The notes: a model not told the origin generated them from the letters alone. DNA of 64,000 bases from Aphis gossypii (GCF_020184175.1 NC_065530.1:76113260-76177259); one strand, 5' to 3'. Positions 14,488 through 30,520 are shown, counted from the stretch's first letter. Translations and numbers: made by a program.

Positions 14488-17400
14488 ACTGAGTAACGTT
14501 GCGCTGTTAAAGTGTTGTACAACGATAATTTTATTTTTTAATATCGATATCACGTTTTAATATCGTGAAACAGAAAAAATAAATTCAACTATTTCATATT
14601 TCCTTAACTCTTTGCAATACATTTCATAAATAGTATTACAAACAAGTGTATTAAAATTTTTAATTATTTTAAAAAAGAATAAAAGGTAGAAAATGAACAA
14701 TTCAACAATTTAATTTTTGGTAGGGTCAGAAGACTGGAAATTCAGATTGGAATCTGTATTGCTTGATGAAGTAAAAAAATATTTATAAAATAATTATACT
14801 ATGTATACTGTGCATTTATATAATATAATACATAATGTATATACATGTATATACATGGTGATTTGTCAAACATTCCCACTTCCATTTTTATTTAAAAATT
14901 AAATTATTCGAAACCTTATTTTTGATACTTTTTTTCGAATAAGTAATCAATATTTTTATTCTATGAATGAAGTGTTCTTTAGTGATGAATACTTTTAAAA
15001 TACTACAGATTTTCTATATATATACATTGTAGGTGTGAAGTGAGCCAAAGTAATGTATTTTTAAATTTAAATTTAATTGCATATAAAACAACAAAAATAT
15101 TTTTTAAATTATACTGTGTATATTATAATTATAAACATTTGGAGAAAATGTAAGTGTCTATGGTTATTCATTTTTAAATTAGACAACATAAAAAACAAAA
15201 GTCATTTAATGAACACTTGTTATGATACAGTTAAATTTTGTACCATTAACATTTGAACTTCAAACGATCATTTAAAATTAAATTGACCTTCTGGTAGACT
15301 TTTTTTTTAAAATATAGGTTGCAAAACATAAAAATAACCTTATAATAGGTTTTTAAATCTTGTGTATAAATATAAAATATTTTTTGAATTCCTAACTATC
15401 ATTTGTAGTTTTCGAGATTTTTAAAAATTTTGTCAGAACACTCTCGGGTGGTACAAAATATTTAAAGTGGAAAAATACGGGTTCTCTAAAAACTTCAAAA
15501 TGTCGATGTCAAACAATTATATTATCAAAGAAAAAAAAATGAGGAGATGTTCATGCTTGGTGAATTACTCTGTATCCGTATACAATATATTTTGATATGC
15601 AGATTCGATATCAATATTATTGTGCAACATTATAACTATAATAATTTAACCACTTGTAGAATATTATTATCTGTTGCAAAACGTAAACAACACACTTGCA
15701 AATACAACAATGGACGTAAAGACAACCATATACTATGCTGCTCTTATTTAGTTACAATAATTATTATTTCGCATTTTCGGCGCAGGGACCCGTAAAAAAC
15801 AATATTATACAATCCATATTAGGTAGGTATTTTATTCTATAGTAACAATGCCAACGGAATTCTTTTGATACTTTTGGTGAAATAGCTCCCTAGTTCTGAA
15901 AATAATAATATGTTATTATAATATTACTGTTGTACCTATAACAATATATTTTGCATCGTATATACTTACGAAGTATAAGTCGTATGATAATTAATTGATG
16001 TACATTGTATTAACTATTACATGCATACTTCACATATGTAAATTATTTGATTGTACCCTATACACAAATGCATTTAAATCTAGTTGTATCACACTTTAAA
16101 ATGTACGGGCCAAATATTTATTTTGTATACAATGATTTATTCAATTACGTTTTGCCATCACTAACTAAATAGTAAGAGGGTATAATAATATGTTGACATT
16201 ATTTCTTTTGTTCTAATTATGTTTTTATAAACCAATTACAAATGGCATTAATTTTATACGAAACTCCTTTAAAAAAAAAAAAAAAATAACGTAACATAAC
16301 AAATATATATATATATAATAGTATATACAATTTTAAACTAGACAAACAGAAGTAGATACCTAGGTACCTACTACAGCATTCAATATTCATCTTGCAGTGC
16401 ACTTGGTATTATAATAATTTAATACAATTGAATACGTTGTAATAAATAATAATCTGGTTGAATCATCATCGCAGTGTATAAATGAATTTGAATATTTTAT
16501 GTCGGCATAATGTACAATATATGTACATAATAATATTATTATGCACACTATAGTTTTGATGAAACACGCATATTATCGTCATGTGCACGAGGGCGTGCTT
16601 GTGATATATTAGACATAGGTCGAATTCCGTGGCTACACGAGCCAAATCTTTATTTTATTATATAATCTATATTAGGTATGTTATGTCGGGTTCATATGGA
16701 GGTTTATACTCTACATGACGTTATTTAATTATAAAGCAACAGCTCACGTATACAACCCTGAGATTATTCTGCGCGTGTTCAATTTTTTTTTTTTTTTTTC
16801 ATTCGTTTAATTCCAGCTTACGATTTGTAAAACCGTAACAATATATTTTCTTACACGGAGTGTTATACTATTATATTACATGCAAGTCTGCATTCCGCAA
16901 ATGGCATGCGCCCGGACTATTATTTTCAAAACATTATCTTTACATAACTATTATACACTATAGTTGTAAATCTGTTTTGATGATTTGTTTGTTTACAATT
17001 TATTAATTCTGTTACGGTGGACAGGACCGTATACTATGATATATTATTATTATGACAAACGATCAACTAAACAATTGATAATGTTATATTGTATAACGTT
17101 ATGTGTAATGTATGATGTAATGAGCCAAGAGAGTTAATCATCAGGTGTCTTATCTGTCAGAAATCCTCATTGCATTGAAAAATATATTTTTGTAAGTAAG
17201 CTGTTTGTTGTACTATATATTTTTTATGGATTTTAATATTTAAAAATAGAGTTAATTCTTTTATGTCTAAAAAAACAGTTTTTATTTCAATTGCGATTCT
17301 GAAATAAAATATCCATAACAGTTTGGTCATGATTTGTTAAAGATCTATATGATGGTCCTAGATAAATTATTGTACACCGAATTCTTTTAATTTATTATTT

Positions 17401-20400
17401 TTATTTTTATCAGACATTTTTTCCTGAAACGACGATGAAATTTTAAAAAATAAAAATATTCGCTCAAACACGCACCCATCTAGTACATTTTCTATCTATA
17501 AACTTTTTTACTTAGATCAATTCATGCGAAAAAAAATCACGGGACATTACAAAACCACCTTCACGTCCTTATTTCGTACATAATCCAAAAGATGAAATAT
17601 CTGGCTAACAAAGCGAAACGAGTGTAGTGGTTTTTAAAATTGTACGATGAACGAAAACCATAGATGATTACTATCGAATATCGCGAAGATCAAGATGCCG
17701 TCTAGGGATACTCATAAAAGCTGGCGGAAAAATGTTACCGCTTGGGAAAACGTACAATACGAATAAACTATACATTGCGTATTTTCTGTGGATAAATCGA
17801 GCTAAACCAAGAACGTATGGTGTGCGACTCTAGGAAATACTGTTAGGTCATATTTTATATGACATTGCACATATGGTTTGAACATTACTCTTTTCGATTA
17901 ATTGGTACAGTGTTTTCTTTAAAGTTAACAACTACAACAATTGAATTTGAACATTTTTAATTTTAATTAATTATAATTATATGCATAAATATGACTTTTA
18001 AATATTAAAATTACTACACAAAACTATGTGAAAAAAAATATGCATTCATAAATGTGTCAAAAACAAAGATTAAGTTTTATTTTTTATAACTATACGGTAG
18101 GTATTTACGTGTGGAAATATAATAAAATAAATTAATTCACAATACTAGTGTGTTAACATATTAATTAGGTACCTACCTAAATCAAATTAAAAACTGATTA
18201 ATGCTTGATAAATCTTAAAATACCTAGTTATAGTCTTTGATGTAAGATTAATTTCGTTTAAAATTAGCTTTTTTAGAAATTAAGTTAAACCAGAGTTGTT
18301 ACTTGTTTGATATAATATTGATTTAAAATTAAGTATACAAATTGTCAAATTTAGTTTTTATAATTATAAATCTAAAAAAAAAAAAAAAAAACTGTACTGT
18401 TTGAAAATTAAATTGTAAGTTTTGGCCGAAAAGTGGACCACCTCATGATATTGTCTCCGAGTTGCATGTAGTTGGTACCCACACTCAAGTCCTAAATATC
18501 TCTTTTTAAATCAATCACCGGTAACTGTAATCCAATCCGATCCATCACAATCAAAGAACAAATTGCCAAAGCACTTCGGCAGATAAAACGTGGGCAATTT
18601 ACTTCAAACTGTTCGTCCCGGAGGAGTGTAACATATTATATACTTATGTAGGTATATCTCTTATAGTATAGATGTATTGAGTGTGATAAGAGATTAATAA
18701 CGATAAGCCTATGGCGTTATTGGACAATTTGTAGGGAATAATTATTGACAGATGAAACGAGAAGTAAAGTTAATACTTCTATAATACACGTATACACGTC
18801 CGTTGCCGGACTACATTCCGAAAATTGCTTTATTCAATCAACTACAATTAATATTTTATTCAACAAAAAATGTTATAATAAATAAATGGTTTTGAACGTG
18901 ATTCAATTTTGTGACTCGTTTTCGTATTGATTATTCACAGCTCATTTTACTATATATACATTTAAATACTTAAGGAAAATATTTTATAAACTATTGGAAT
19001 TTCAATTTCATTTGTATGTATGCTATTGACAAATAATAATAATTTTTTTTTTTAAAACTTATAAGTGAATATAATATATATATATATATTAGTTAATCAC
19101 TATAGGGTATATTATATAGGTACATGGATTTACAAGAACTCAGAATAAATCATTAATCATTGTGATCACTGATCATTATTCGCCTTTATCGTTAAGCCTA
19201 GTTGCATAAAAAGAATTTTATAAAGTTATAATCACTATCAAAGTTTTATAAAATTATAATTTCAGAAGACGGGAGAAAAAAAACATTAATCTTTAAATAA
19301 AAATGTATTTTTTATGTTTTCACATGTATAAATGAATAATACATAACATTACGGTGAAAGTCTAAAATATAACACAACACTGCTACTGTTACTGTATTTT
19401 ATTATAGTATGTCTTAAAATATTTTAATTATATATTTATCACTTGCCTAGTTGTATATTATTATCAAAGTGACAAGAGCGCTATTAGTTTGCGAAAAGAC
19501 CGAGATGAGTGGCTAGGTATACATTGAGTGTTAACAACTCTGGTATGTAAGGGTCGACGTGTATGAAACGCATTGTTAGGGTGTCTATTAATATGAATAG
19601 AGTACAAAAATGTGGAAAAATATTATACAATATTTTTTTCATTTAATTTATCTTACTTCTATGGAATTGAGTTATTTAACAATAAGTTTGAACCAAAAAA
19701 TATCTAAATTCATAGCTAAAAAAAAACAAATTTGCAATAAATATACGTATCAAAAATTTAAATGAAACAAAATACGATATAAGAATAATTATGTATTCTA
19801 AAACTAAGGATTGTTTTTTAGTATCGAAGAAGCATCTATTATAAAAAATTATAATTAAAATATAACAATTAATTATAAGACTTCGGTACTTTCGGTACTG
19901 TAGTATAATTAGTATTATAGTATTATAGGATTCTCGAGCATCAGACTAACTAAAAAATTTATATTATACAGTATTTTATGTAAATTATTTTAAAATCAAT
20001 TTACAATCAAAGCCTAGAATAAGTATTTTTTTAATCTTTACTTTTCACAATATATTCCATACGCTTGATTGGTTCTCTATCCTACAGAGATGACTTATGT
20101 TGTTGAAAGGTGAATTTATTCAAAAAATAGATTTGATTAATTTTCCATAAATTACATGTAATTAAAAACTAATTTTTTTTTTTTACATATATTTTTATTG
20201 CAACAATCACGAAATATTAAATATTTTATTCTGTGGACTGTATCGAAAATCATAAATTTACAGTATAATATAATCTTTACAATAATTGACCAAGAAACAT
20301 AATATTATATTTCCAAATGTCCCAAATGAATTTTAATGAGCCAATCAAGATTTCATTTCCATTTAATTATGGAAAATAATTGGTAAAGTGTACACAAATA

Positions 20401-23400
20401 ATTGCATCCTTCTCGTGATAATAACAAAATTACGCTATTACCACGCGTATTATACGACAATAATACACATACCAAATAATATGCTTGAGAAAATTCTTAT
20501 TTTTATTTGTATTTAATGATTATGTCTATTAATTATATTTTACGGCCGTTAAAAACGGGCAAGTTGTTCCATTTTATTATCATAACAAAGGACAAGTGCA
20601 CCGTAAAAAAACCACGAACGGACACCGATTGAGTTTGGGCGTGTTGTTTACGCGGTCCACGCACGAACCAACAACGATAATACAGTCACGAGACTGAATT
20701 TCATCATAGTTAATATCGTGAAAAGTCAAATAATTTATTTCAAAATGATTGATTTTTATTGATTTATTTTCAATGTGACGTAGATGATTATGAATATTAT
20801 TATTATTTTTTTTTTTTATCATACAAATATTATCGTGACGATAATAAATCATCGTTTTTTATGCAACTTTTTGGCAAACATATTTTTATTCTAAATCCCA
20901 TACCATCGACTCAATAATTAGTAAAACGCTACATAATATGGTAAGTTGTAACATAACTTTGATTTAACGATGTTGGTTGGGATATTTTCACTGCTGAAGT
21001 ACAGTTTTTATTTTGCTCGTTCACTATAGTATACCTGATTTAAAAATGTATAACATACAAGCAGTTTGCCCGGAAAAAGAAGTATCAGTTAGAAAAGACG
21101 TTCGTTTTTTTCATGTATATATATATATCAAAGTGTTATAAATATGTTATTATCACACTAATAAGTTCCATCGGGTGATAGGATATTGAAAAAAATGACG
21201 AATTTTTTGCGAGACATACATACATATAAAAAAATATTACACGCTAATTAGTAAGCACTCGATAATATCGGAAACCGCAAAAGCTATTGAAGCCATATTT
21301 ATATATTAAAATTGATTGGTACTCTTTTGGCTTTTATTTTGGTTTGGTTTAGTGAAAAAAAAAAAAAAAAATTGGAAAATTTTTTTTATAGGAAATGCAT
21401 AGATGTAGTTATGATATAATACAAAAATAATATCGTATGGACATTTTTAATCGGGAAAATAGCGACCAATCAATACATGTACAAAATGTATACCTACAGT
21501 GCCAGTTAGAAAAATTAAATTAAAATGAAAAAAAATGTTAAGCAGATTATTTGTTTGGAACGTTGAAGCATATAAACTTAGGTACTTAACCTAACATGCA
21601 GTAGAAAAACGCATAGATCTGTTTATTGTTACTCGTGGTAGCGTGCGTTGTACGATACTTATATGAAAAAAAATTATGCGTTTATAAAAATGTATTTTTT
21701 CTCCGTCAATATTCGCATCCGGTACACTATGGAACTCGATCAATAATTCGGTCACTGCAACGCATATGTTTGCTCTAAATGTATAATAACGATGATGGCA
21801 ATATTATAATATGTTACATTTAACAAATATACCATCTACCTGTAGAACTGGGTGACAGCCTATCGTGTACACCATACCGATAACGTAGCGTAGATGACGT
21901 ATCCTGTGAATATATTTAGTGTGACTCGTCAAATATGATCAACTGCATTTAATTATTTAATAATGCATTTATTTGATACATTCTGACTTATGGAATTTTT
22001 AAAAATACTTTAAGACCAAATTTTCAAATTCTTGCGATTTGTACTAATTTAGAGTGTACTATGGCAATACAAATGTATGTGTTAATATGAAATGCCACCC
22101 TATTAAAAGTTTAGAAACCTCCTTTCTAATTTAGAAAATAGAAAATTATATCTCCATAGGTTAATCCTCGTGTAAGAGAAAAATTTGAAAATTTCAAAAA
22201 AATATGATCTTTTTCTAAGAATACTTAACAATTCAAAAATCAGAATTTTAATAAATTTAATATTATTAAATAAAAAGAAATAGGGTGAAAATGCTTGCTG
22301 AATCATATATTAGTTTATTATTATAAAGTTATTGGCACACGTACAAGGGGAATATTGTCAGAGAATGGGTTTATATATCATAGGTTTCATATTGAAAAGA
22401 AAAAAATTCCAAACAGCAAGAAATATTATAGTCGAGTTTTAATTACAGTTGTCATGAACTTAAATACAATATAAAAACCCGTATTATAGAGTTATTATAA
22501 AATCCGCATCTATACCTATGTAAACTCCAACCGGCGTACCATCGTCTTTCGCAGTTGATATTGAGATTTGTATAATTTGTATACTATTATTTTCATTTTA
22601 AATCCTAAATTGTTTTCCATATGGGATATTAAAATGTTACTAAAATAATTAGGAATAAAATAATAATGTAATATTATAGTTAGCTGGTTAAAACAATATG
22701 TTAGTCAATACCTAAAATAACAATAACAGTAATAATAATAATAATACGTATTAATAAAACTCATCTCGATTTTTTTTTCGAAAATGTATAACACGATTTG
22801 TATTCCGATTGCGTGATCAATTTTTATAAGTCCTATAGTTTGGCTCACTATATCGACGGACCTTTCTTCGGAATTTTAATACGAATCCGTATCGCACTAT
22901 CGTAAACGTATTTTCACAATTATTCAACCATGCGTATAATAATATGTGTGTGTGTATTTATGACATATCATGTCCGCCGAAAAAAAGTGGAAATTACTTT
23001 TTGTAAACGTCATACGTTAGTTGTGGATTTTGAAATACTGAGTAAAAATCGAGCTGGGAAAATAAGGTTTAAATGGCTTAAAACAAGATAAATGTAAAAT
23101 GTAAAAATAAAAATAATAAATAATAAAATTAAATTTAGGAATTAAATTGGAATAAAAATAAAAAATATTTGGTCTTTTTTTTATACTGAAAACATAACGT
23201 AAACTACACGTTTTAATATTCAAATTTAAAATATGTATATAGGACATCTCATATTATGCATTTGTGATGGATAGATATAGAAGTTTACAAGGATACTGTG
23301 ATATTCTATATTAGAAGTAGATTAACATTAATTAACAAGACGAATTTACTTAACTATATAGACGTATAGTATATTATCAGCTCTGTGTGAAGACCAGTGT

Positions 23401-23930
23401 ACAGTCGACTACCTAAGACTACATTATATATATTATACTATCAATGGAAATTGGTTTGAATGTTTGATCATGTTTCTATGTCTCTGTTATGTTATATTAT
23501 TCGCGCGTGTATATTGAATATTATGATATTATGAAAGCCGTTTATACGTACCTATTCTATAGTATATTAAAATGTTTATTAGGTATATCTCAGAGATAGA
23601 GTTTGGTAGATATTTACATTGAAATGACCTAGAGTATGGCACATGGACTGTTTAACGTTTGATAAAAAACAAAACAAAAATAGAATAAGTTCGATGTTTA
23701 AAAATCGAATAGTAAAAAATTTAACTTATACAAATCACAAAGTTATACAAGTAGTTTTAAGATGCAAAGAGCATTTTGCTGTTACGCGTGTATCGTTGTA
23801 ATATAATTATAGAAAATTCTGCAGAAATACATAAATGAAAAGACCCAAACAAACATGAGCCTGTGTCTTTATATAATTAACTAAAATCTAATAACATGCA
23901 AAAATATTATAATAAACCAACATATTCTCA
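14488..23930. other. AT-rich non-coding DNA
   Basis: No gene is supported over more than 9 kb. A moderately GC-richer stretch at about 17540-17830 and another at 18420-18630 lack long frames, splice-site pairs or known motifs. They could be conserved regulatory DNA, which would need cross-species alignment. A palindromic TACCTAGGTACCTA cluster lies at 16353-16374 and TAGGTACCTACCTA at 18166-18179. An A17 tract lies near 18374-18391. Confidence 0.55.
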
Positions 23931-23933
23931 GCT

Positions 23934-23964
23934 ATAGCTCTACAAGTTGGTAGAGCGATTCTTT
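23934..23964 (+). pseudogene. tRNA-like 5' fragment (A-box remnant)
   Basis: TAGCTCTACAAGTTGGTAGAGCG reproduces a tRNA D-arm. The GCTC/GAGC stem is perfect, the loop contains GTTGG, and the word overlaps a polymerase III A-box. The following sequence has no anticodon stem and no GGTTCGAATCC-type B-box within 60 bases, so it is not a working tRNA. A decayed tRNA copy or the head of a tRNA-derived SINE is the likeliest origin. Confidence 0.3.
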
Positions 23965-26900
23965 CTATTTGTCTTAATTTTATAAAAAGATAAGTTAAAA
24001 GAACAGTAAAATTATGTTTATTTAACAATTTATCAATAAACAAAGATAAACACTTTTTTAATAATGATAATATAATATAAACTGTCAAAAACATACATTC
24101 ATATTAAAAAAAAAAAAACTTATATGGTTTTTAAAACAAATTCCTACTATAAATGAAATTATATCATGGTATATATTTTTTACGATTAACTGAGTATGTA
24201 TAATGTTATACATATTACACAAAAATGACAGAAGTATTCAAAACTCTTATATTTTGGTTCAATATCGTACATAAAACCTAAGGTAGCAATGTGCTATTCG
24301 AACTGTTCGACTAACTTAATTCAAAAATGCCTCATTAAAACTTTCGAATTTGACCCTATTAATCATAATTATAGAACAGTGCATTAACAATATTACACTG
24401 TTCATAATTCTTTTTCGATCTAGTCAAAAACTTATACGAAATCTTCGATCACTTCGTTTTTCCTATTTAACATGTTGTCGTCGTGTATACATTTTGTGTT
24501 CAGTTTCACAAGTCCTCGGGGGCGCTCTTGTATTCAGATTTATCATTCGTGTTGTAGGGGCACTAATATATATCTATTATCTATATATTAAATACAATAT
24601 TTTACTTCCTGTTAGTGTTTTTCTTCCCTTTATTTTATGTTATACTCACAAACCAATACATCCTCGCCGTTGAAAGTTTTATGCTACCGTAAATCATTAC
24701 GTACAAGAATTGAAACGTAGTTATTATTGTGTATTATTATAATTGTTACGTTGAAAAAACACAATAATAATTTTGCTATTAACTATAGTTGTTGTATTAA
24801 TTACAATATACATGTTTTAGACGGTTGGTGAAACGGTATATATTGTATGGCTGCAACTGCATGTTTAATTTATTTATTTTGATTTCGAAGCGTAATAACA
24901 TTTCCATTATGTTCTCCATACGTATATTTTATTATGATATAATCAACACGAATATTGAGTTCTCAACAATGGAATAGGTAGTTTTTAATCAAAGGGAATC
25001 CACCCATCGATAAATTGTAAATTAAGCTCAAGTTTTCAATAAACGTCTAATTTAAAAATACCTAAAAATATAAATCAATTTATCGTAATATAAACACCAT
25101 AATAATAATAATTATTATTATTAAAGATTAGGTCAAATGACAGTTATATGGATGTCATACCTGGTGATTTTACAGGTGAATTTGTGTACTATAATAATAT
25201 AATAGTCATCTCCGTAGTTTCGATATTGCAATGAATCAATTTACAATGATTGAAAATGTATATTGAATGGGTTTTTCAGTTCTAAATCCTCCAGCGTACA
25301 CGTTTATCAAATGCTTATACTTATGTGTGTATAAGGTCGATTTGTGGTACATCAGATTTACAATATTTCCTGTTCGGAAAACATGCAGTCAGCGATAACA
25401 CGATTTCCATTTGCATTAACGGTCCAACCAAAATGTTGATAAAAAAAAAATAAATAAATACAATGTAGGTATGTATAGCATTTAAATCGTACCACTACCA
25501 TAAATTAAAATATCTAATAGATTTTTATATTCCATACGATATCATAAATTTATTATTTATTATGTCAAATACGATTGTACCTATTATAGTTTTACCTAGT
25601 AATTTTCTAAAAAATCTAAACTATACCAACTACATAATATTTACGAACAGTCACTTGATGATAATATATTCTTTTATATTGAAACCGAAAATGCAAAAAA
25701 TGAAACGAAAAATTCCAAGTCGAGTCGGTCTATTACACTTTGACTTTGTTGTCCATTAGCGATAAGTTATTTTCAAAAAAAATAATTAGTCCATATTGAA
25801 AATGTGCAATTTACCTTTTTTTCGCTTCAAACCCTTTTTTTAAATTTTACCTAAATATTTAAATATAATACTTATAATATTATATACTAGCTTACTTACT
25901 ATTTTTCTTTTAAATTGCCTCACAACAAATATCCGTTATTTAATTTGGCCGTTATTGATATGAAATTATTTTCTAAAATAAAAGTGATCTAAATGGTCCT
26001 AACTATGTATTTTTGGCAAGAAACAGGGAACATAGTTTTTTTATTTTGGTTCACCATACCTATTTCACTCTCCTTCTTTCAATCTTCAACACCACTTTGA
26101 TCAGAATTTACAACGCTGTATAAAATAATGGTAACGGTTCATATATTACTATCAATAATAGTAAAAGCACATTTTTTTAGAAAAATAGATTTTAAAATGT
26201 TGTTAAAACAATAGTTTTAAAACGTTAATGTATGTTAAATTAACAGTGTTTTGAAAAATATTAGACAAAAATGTAATACATTTTAAAATATTATTAAAAT
26301 ATGCGATAATTGTTTTAAAAAATAAACTATTAAAAATATTTAAATAGCTTCCCTAAAAATGACTGAATTTTTATTATATAAAAATGTAATGTTTGTATAA
26401 AAATAGGGTCCCATACAAAAATAAACTATCATTTCTATGTATGGTCGAATTCTTAATGTTAAAAATGTCCAAACTAATTCTCTTTAATTATAGGTACGTT
26501 ATAGTTAATTATTAACTAAAATGGTTTAGTACTAATTATGACGTCAATTATAGACCTTGCATTAAAACATAATGATACACATAATACAAATTAAATTGTC
26601 ATAGGTAATCCTACTCTTCTTTTTTAGATAGATTTATTCAACCGTTGTATTATTAAATATTTTGAAAATAGCAAAAAATGGTTTCTATCATGATTAATAT
26701 TTTTAATACATGAACGATTATCATTATTTGTGATAGCAATCGTAAAACAAAATGATTTCAATTGTGCATAATACATTTGTAATATTTTTAGCACACCCCC
26801 AATATAAATATCTGTTGTTATTTTTGCATATTTTCCTGTGAAACTTATTCTGTCTTTAACAATGAAATAGATCAACGTATTTTGTGATTTTGTGTTTTTC

Positions 26901-29900
26901 ATATCTTCCAATGATATCAATGAAGGTCCAATACAGATTTCAAGTTCAGTACAAACATTATTCTTTTGCTTGTAAAATAAAAAAAAACTATGCCCTTCTG
27001 TTTTCTAAACCAAAAATAAACAAAAATATACCATTCTACGATCACTTTTATTTATTTTTAAAAACAATTTTATAACAAACTGTTAACCTTTAAAATCAAA
27101 AAATCTTTTTTAAAAAAAAAAAAAAATTACTAACAAGAGTTTCTAGTCATAACATATTGTTGCATAAAAACTGAACGTTTAATAGATTAGATTATACAAA
27201 TAAACTACTGGAAAATATTACTCTTCTGGCCCAACAAATTAATAATCATATTAAGCATAGTATTGTAGTACGATACGTAGTTGTATCAGTGCGTTGACTG
27301 ACTCCGCTTTATCCGTACCTTTTTTATAATTTTACAATATTATTATGAAAGCAAGAGCCGATATTATACAATATAAATAACTACATTTTCTCTGTTGCAG
27401 ATTGAATTATATATTAGGTATACGTTTTTAAATATTGTTATAAACAGGGTATCAATGAGGTTACTGTGTTAACACAATTTTATTAATTTTTAGTCGTTAT
27501 GAGTAGCATTAAATAAAATTCCCGTTTAAAACAATAATGTGGAAGTGGTCGTACTTGAAATTGGCAACAAAAAATAAAGTTGTATCCACCCAAAATAAAT
27601 AAATACCATATATTACGTTAAACTAAATAATCAGTTTTTAAAGGTACAATTGAAAATATGGAATAATAATCTTTGCTACGTTTGCGTATAATTTTATGTA
27701 ATGCTTAATAAATAATTTAACGATATTAATAAATCAGGCTATTAAGCCGATAATCAAGTCGGTATTAAAGATCAATTAAACTTCGAGTCACTTGACACTT
27801 TCAACTCAAACTTAAAAATATTGTATTTATATATTTTTATGGCTGTATAATTTTGTAATATTATATAGAACAAAATTAATTATAAGACCATCACCCTTTC
27901 ATTCAATAAAGGCTTTCAAATAACACCAGAAACTCTCACACACCATAAAATCGTTTTAAGAAAACGTGCATATCGATTAGCGCCTAAAATTTCAAAAAAG
28001 GTAACATGATATTGTCTCACCAAAGTGACTTAAAAGTTGAACACTATTAACAAATACCTGTTATACTATACAAGAAAAGTACACGAAATATACATTTTAC
28101 ACATAATAATCACGACATTTAAAATAAATCACAAAATAGATAATGCGGGTACTTATCGATCGACGATAGATATAGGTAACTGGCCCACATGTATTATCAA
28201 GTTATGGTGTGATGGAGAATGGAAAAAATTACCAATACCTTTCTTTACATGAGAATGATAATAATACTTTTTTAAATAGGTAACAACAAATACGTTTTTC
28301 TGCAGCGGAGATAAATAAAATCTATGTAGATTTTAGACAGTCATATTACTTACAGATTAAGAGAAAAAATACATTACAATATAACTTTACCTAGTCTTAC
28401 CGTCATCACAATTTACCGTTCTACAATTAATTTAAGTTGACTTGTGAGAATGGTGTTCCATTTCATTGTTTCACTGACCCGTCGTAAACTTTATTTTTCA
28501 TTTGCTTTTAAATACAATAGCTCGAAGTGTATGCTTAAAAATGCAGTTATTAAAACACCAGAATAATTTAAATTTAATCTATAATATTCTTGATATAAAT
28601 ATACTTAAAGAACTTATCATTTTTATTTTTTTTTCTAAATTAAAATATTTATTTGGTGTACATATATATACTATAATATACAAATCGATTTTTTATAAGT
28701 AGTTTATGAGTTATAAGTATTTAAAGTTTAAATGCACCAAGTGGAGTGCTATTTAATAATGGTATCCTAAAAATGTTGGTCTCTATTACTTCACTCATTT
28801 AAAAGTTAATTACCTATAATTCAAAAACTACTTGTTAAAATTCGATTTGCATAAAGTCAAGTATACAAAAAAAAAATATTCTACTGTGGAATAAGAAATT
28901 TAAAAAAATGGTGAACATATTATTATTTAACAATGAGTTCTGTAAAAAAAAAAAAATAATTGTTCTTAAAATAAAGAATCCTATGTCAAATGATTTTTTA
29001 TTAAATATTTAATTTTAAAAAATTAAACGTAGATCAAGGACGAATAACTATATACCTACGTACAATATAATATTAATATATACAATAATACTCACTTGAG
29101 AATTAAAATATCTGAAAAAAAAACACTCAAGCTTTGATTATAGGTAAATTTACTTAAATATTAAAGCTTTCAACTCTACTCTAAGCGGAGTCCTACAAAT
29201 CAGAGCTCGTATTCATTATTGAACAAGTTCAACCGTTGCCAATAGACCGGACGTTATTTATTATTGTTTTCTTGTACTTTTTCTCATCCTCGTTTATTTC
29301 CGTATTTTACGAATACTTATATATACTATTGAACAAAAGCGTCGCATTACTTCTATCTGTGTAATTAGGTTACACGATGAGATAGAGAAACCGCACAATA
29401 TTATATAAAATGTCATGTCGGTCTTTACTCGATTTATAGTACCGATGTGGTATGTGGTTATTACAATTATGGTACCTAGGTCCATTTCGCGATATTATTA
29501 TTTTCTCATATTTAAAGGCACTTATGACTATCGAAATATATAAATATTTAGGCGATTAGCAAGGATTCGTGATTATTTGTATATTTTTAGTTGCTATACA
29601 TATTTTATGTTATGCTATTTCAGCTAAATTCCCTCAAATCTACCAAAAATATAATTTTAAATAGTTCAGTGAAACTTTTTATAACGGGCACATGTAAATA
29701 GTGGATATTTTTTTTATTTTTTATTTTTTATTTTGTTATTACAAACTTTCTTTTCTCTCTTAATCCCTCCAAATAGTGGATAGAATTTTACCAAAAAAAG
29801 TGATCACTATAATTTAGTGGTTTCACGGTATACATTTTGTGTAACTAATTGTTAGAATAAAATCAATATATTTATAAATAAGTTATTTTTAACATTTTAA

Positions 29901-30238
29901 AAAATAGTAAAATAAATACTCCTACAATATAATTTGTATATTAATGTAATTATTCGTATATTAAAAAAAAAACCGATAGATTACGAGGTATATTATGTCG
30001 TTGTAAATAAATAAACAATAACAGATCCATAATGTAAAAACTTAATAGACAAAATTACAATTTTTGACTTGAAGGATTTATATAATATTTTAAACAGATA
30101 TAACTGTGTACGAAGTATAATTCTACCTGTATTAGTTTAGTTTTAGTACGTATTGATATATTACATTAATAATTTTTATCTGAACCCTAAATACATTATA
30201 TATATATTTAATACAATTGTTTCTAAACTTAAAATTTG
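23965..30238. other. AT-rich non-coding DNA
   Basis: I see no supported gene. The longest frames are 24350-24673 (+, 107 codons) and 26624-26920 (minus, 98 codons). They are hydrophobic or low-complexity with no recognisable family. A perfect AATAATAATAATTATTATTATT palindrome occurs near 25102-25123. A small hairpin-capable pair (TTATTATTGTGT / ACACAATAATAA) sits at about 24721-24771. Confidence 0.55.
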
Positions 30239-30520
30239 TTAAAACAAATAATAATAATTATGTACATTTATGTATCGGTTTATAATAATTGTAACCGATG
30301 AAATTGAAAATTTGTTTAAAATTTGTTCTATATATAAATCGTTAGATAAATCTAGTTCAATAAAAATTATTGATACATTTGTAAATCTATTCTGGCTAAT
30401 GGAAGTTCGAAGACAATAATTTATAATATTTCTCATTGCAGAGAATAACCTTTCGCATGTCACAAAGCTGATTGGAATCATGAATAATAATGAAAACAGT
30501 TTATATAAATTATGATAAAG
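30239..30520 (-). pseudogene. hAT transposase C-terminal fragment
   Basis: The minus-strand frame encodes the end of a hAT-superfamily transposase. It shows the dimerisation-domain signature PISFVTCERLFSAMRNI, then LRTSISQNRF and a helical IELDLSNDLYIEQILNKFS tail. This matches the order seen in ZMYM1-like/hAT proteins (P-x-S-x-x-x-x-E-R-x-F-S, then S-x-x-R). Intact hAT transposases are typically 500-700 residues, whereas only about 80-90 residues survive. In-frame codons continue upstream of the apparent start, as expected mid-protein, until a TAG at 30521-30523. I could not find upstream catalytic regions or flanking inverted repeats nearby. This is a dead fragment, the best protein-level transposon evidence in the window. 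It is unrelated in position to the MITE at 9537. Confidence 0.85.

Noticed and set aside
24350..24673. 107-codon hydrophobic + frame
   Set aside because: Low-complexity Ile/Leu content is expected from AT-rich DNA; no domain or splice context.
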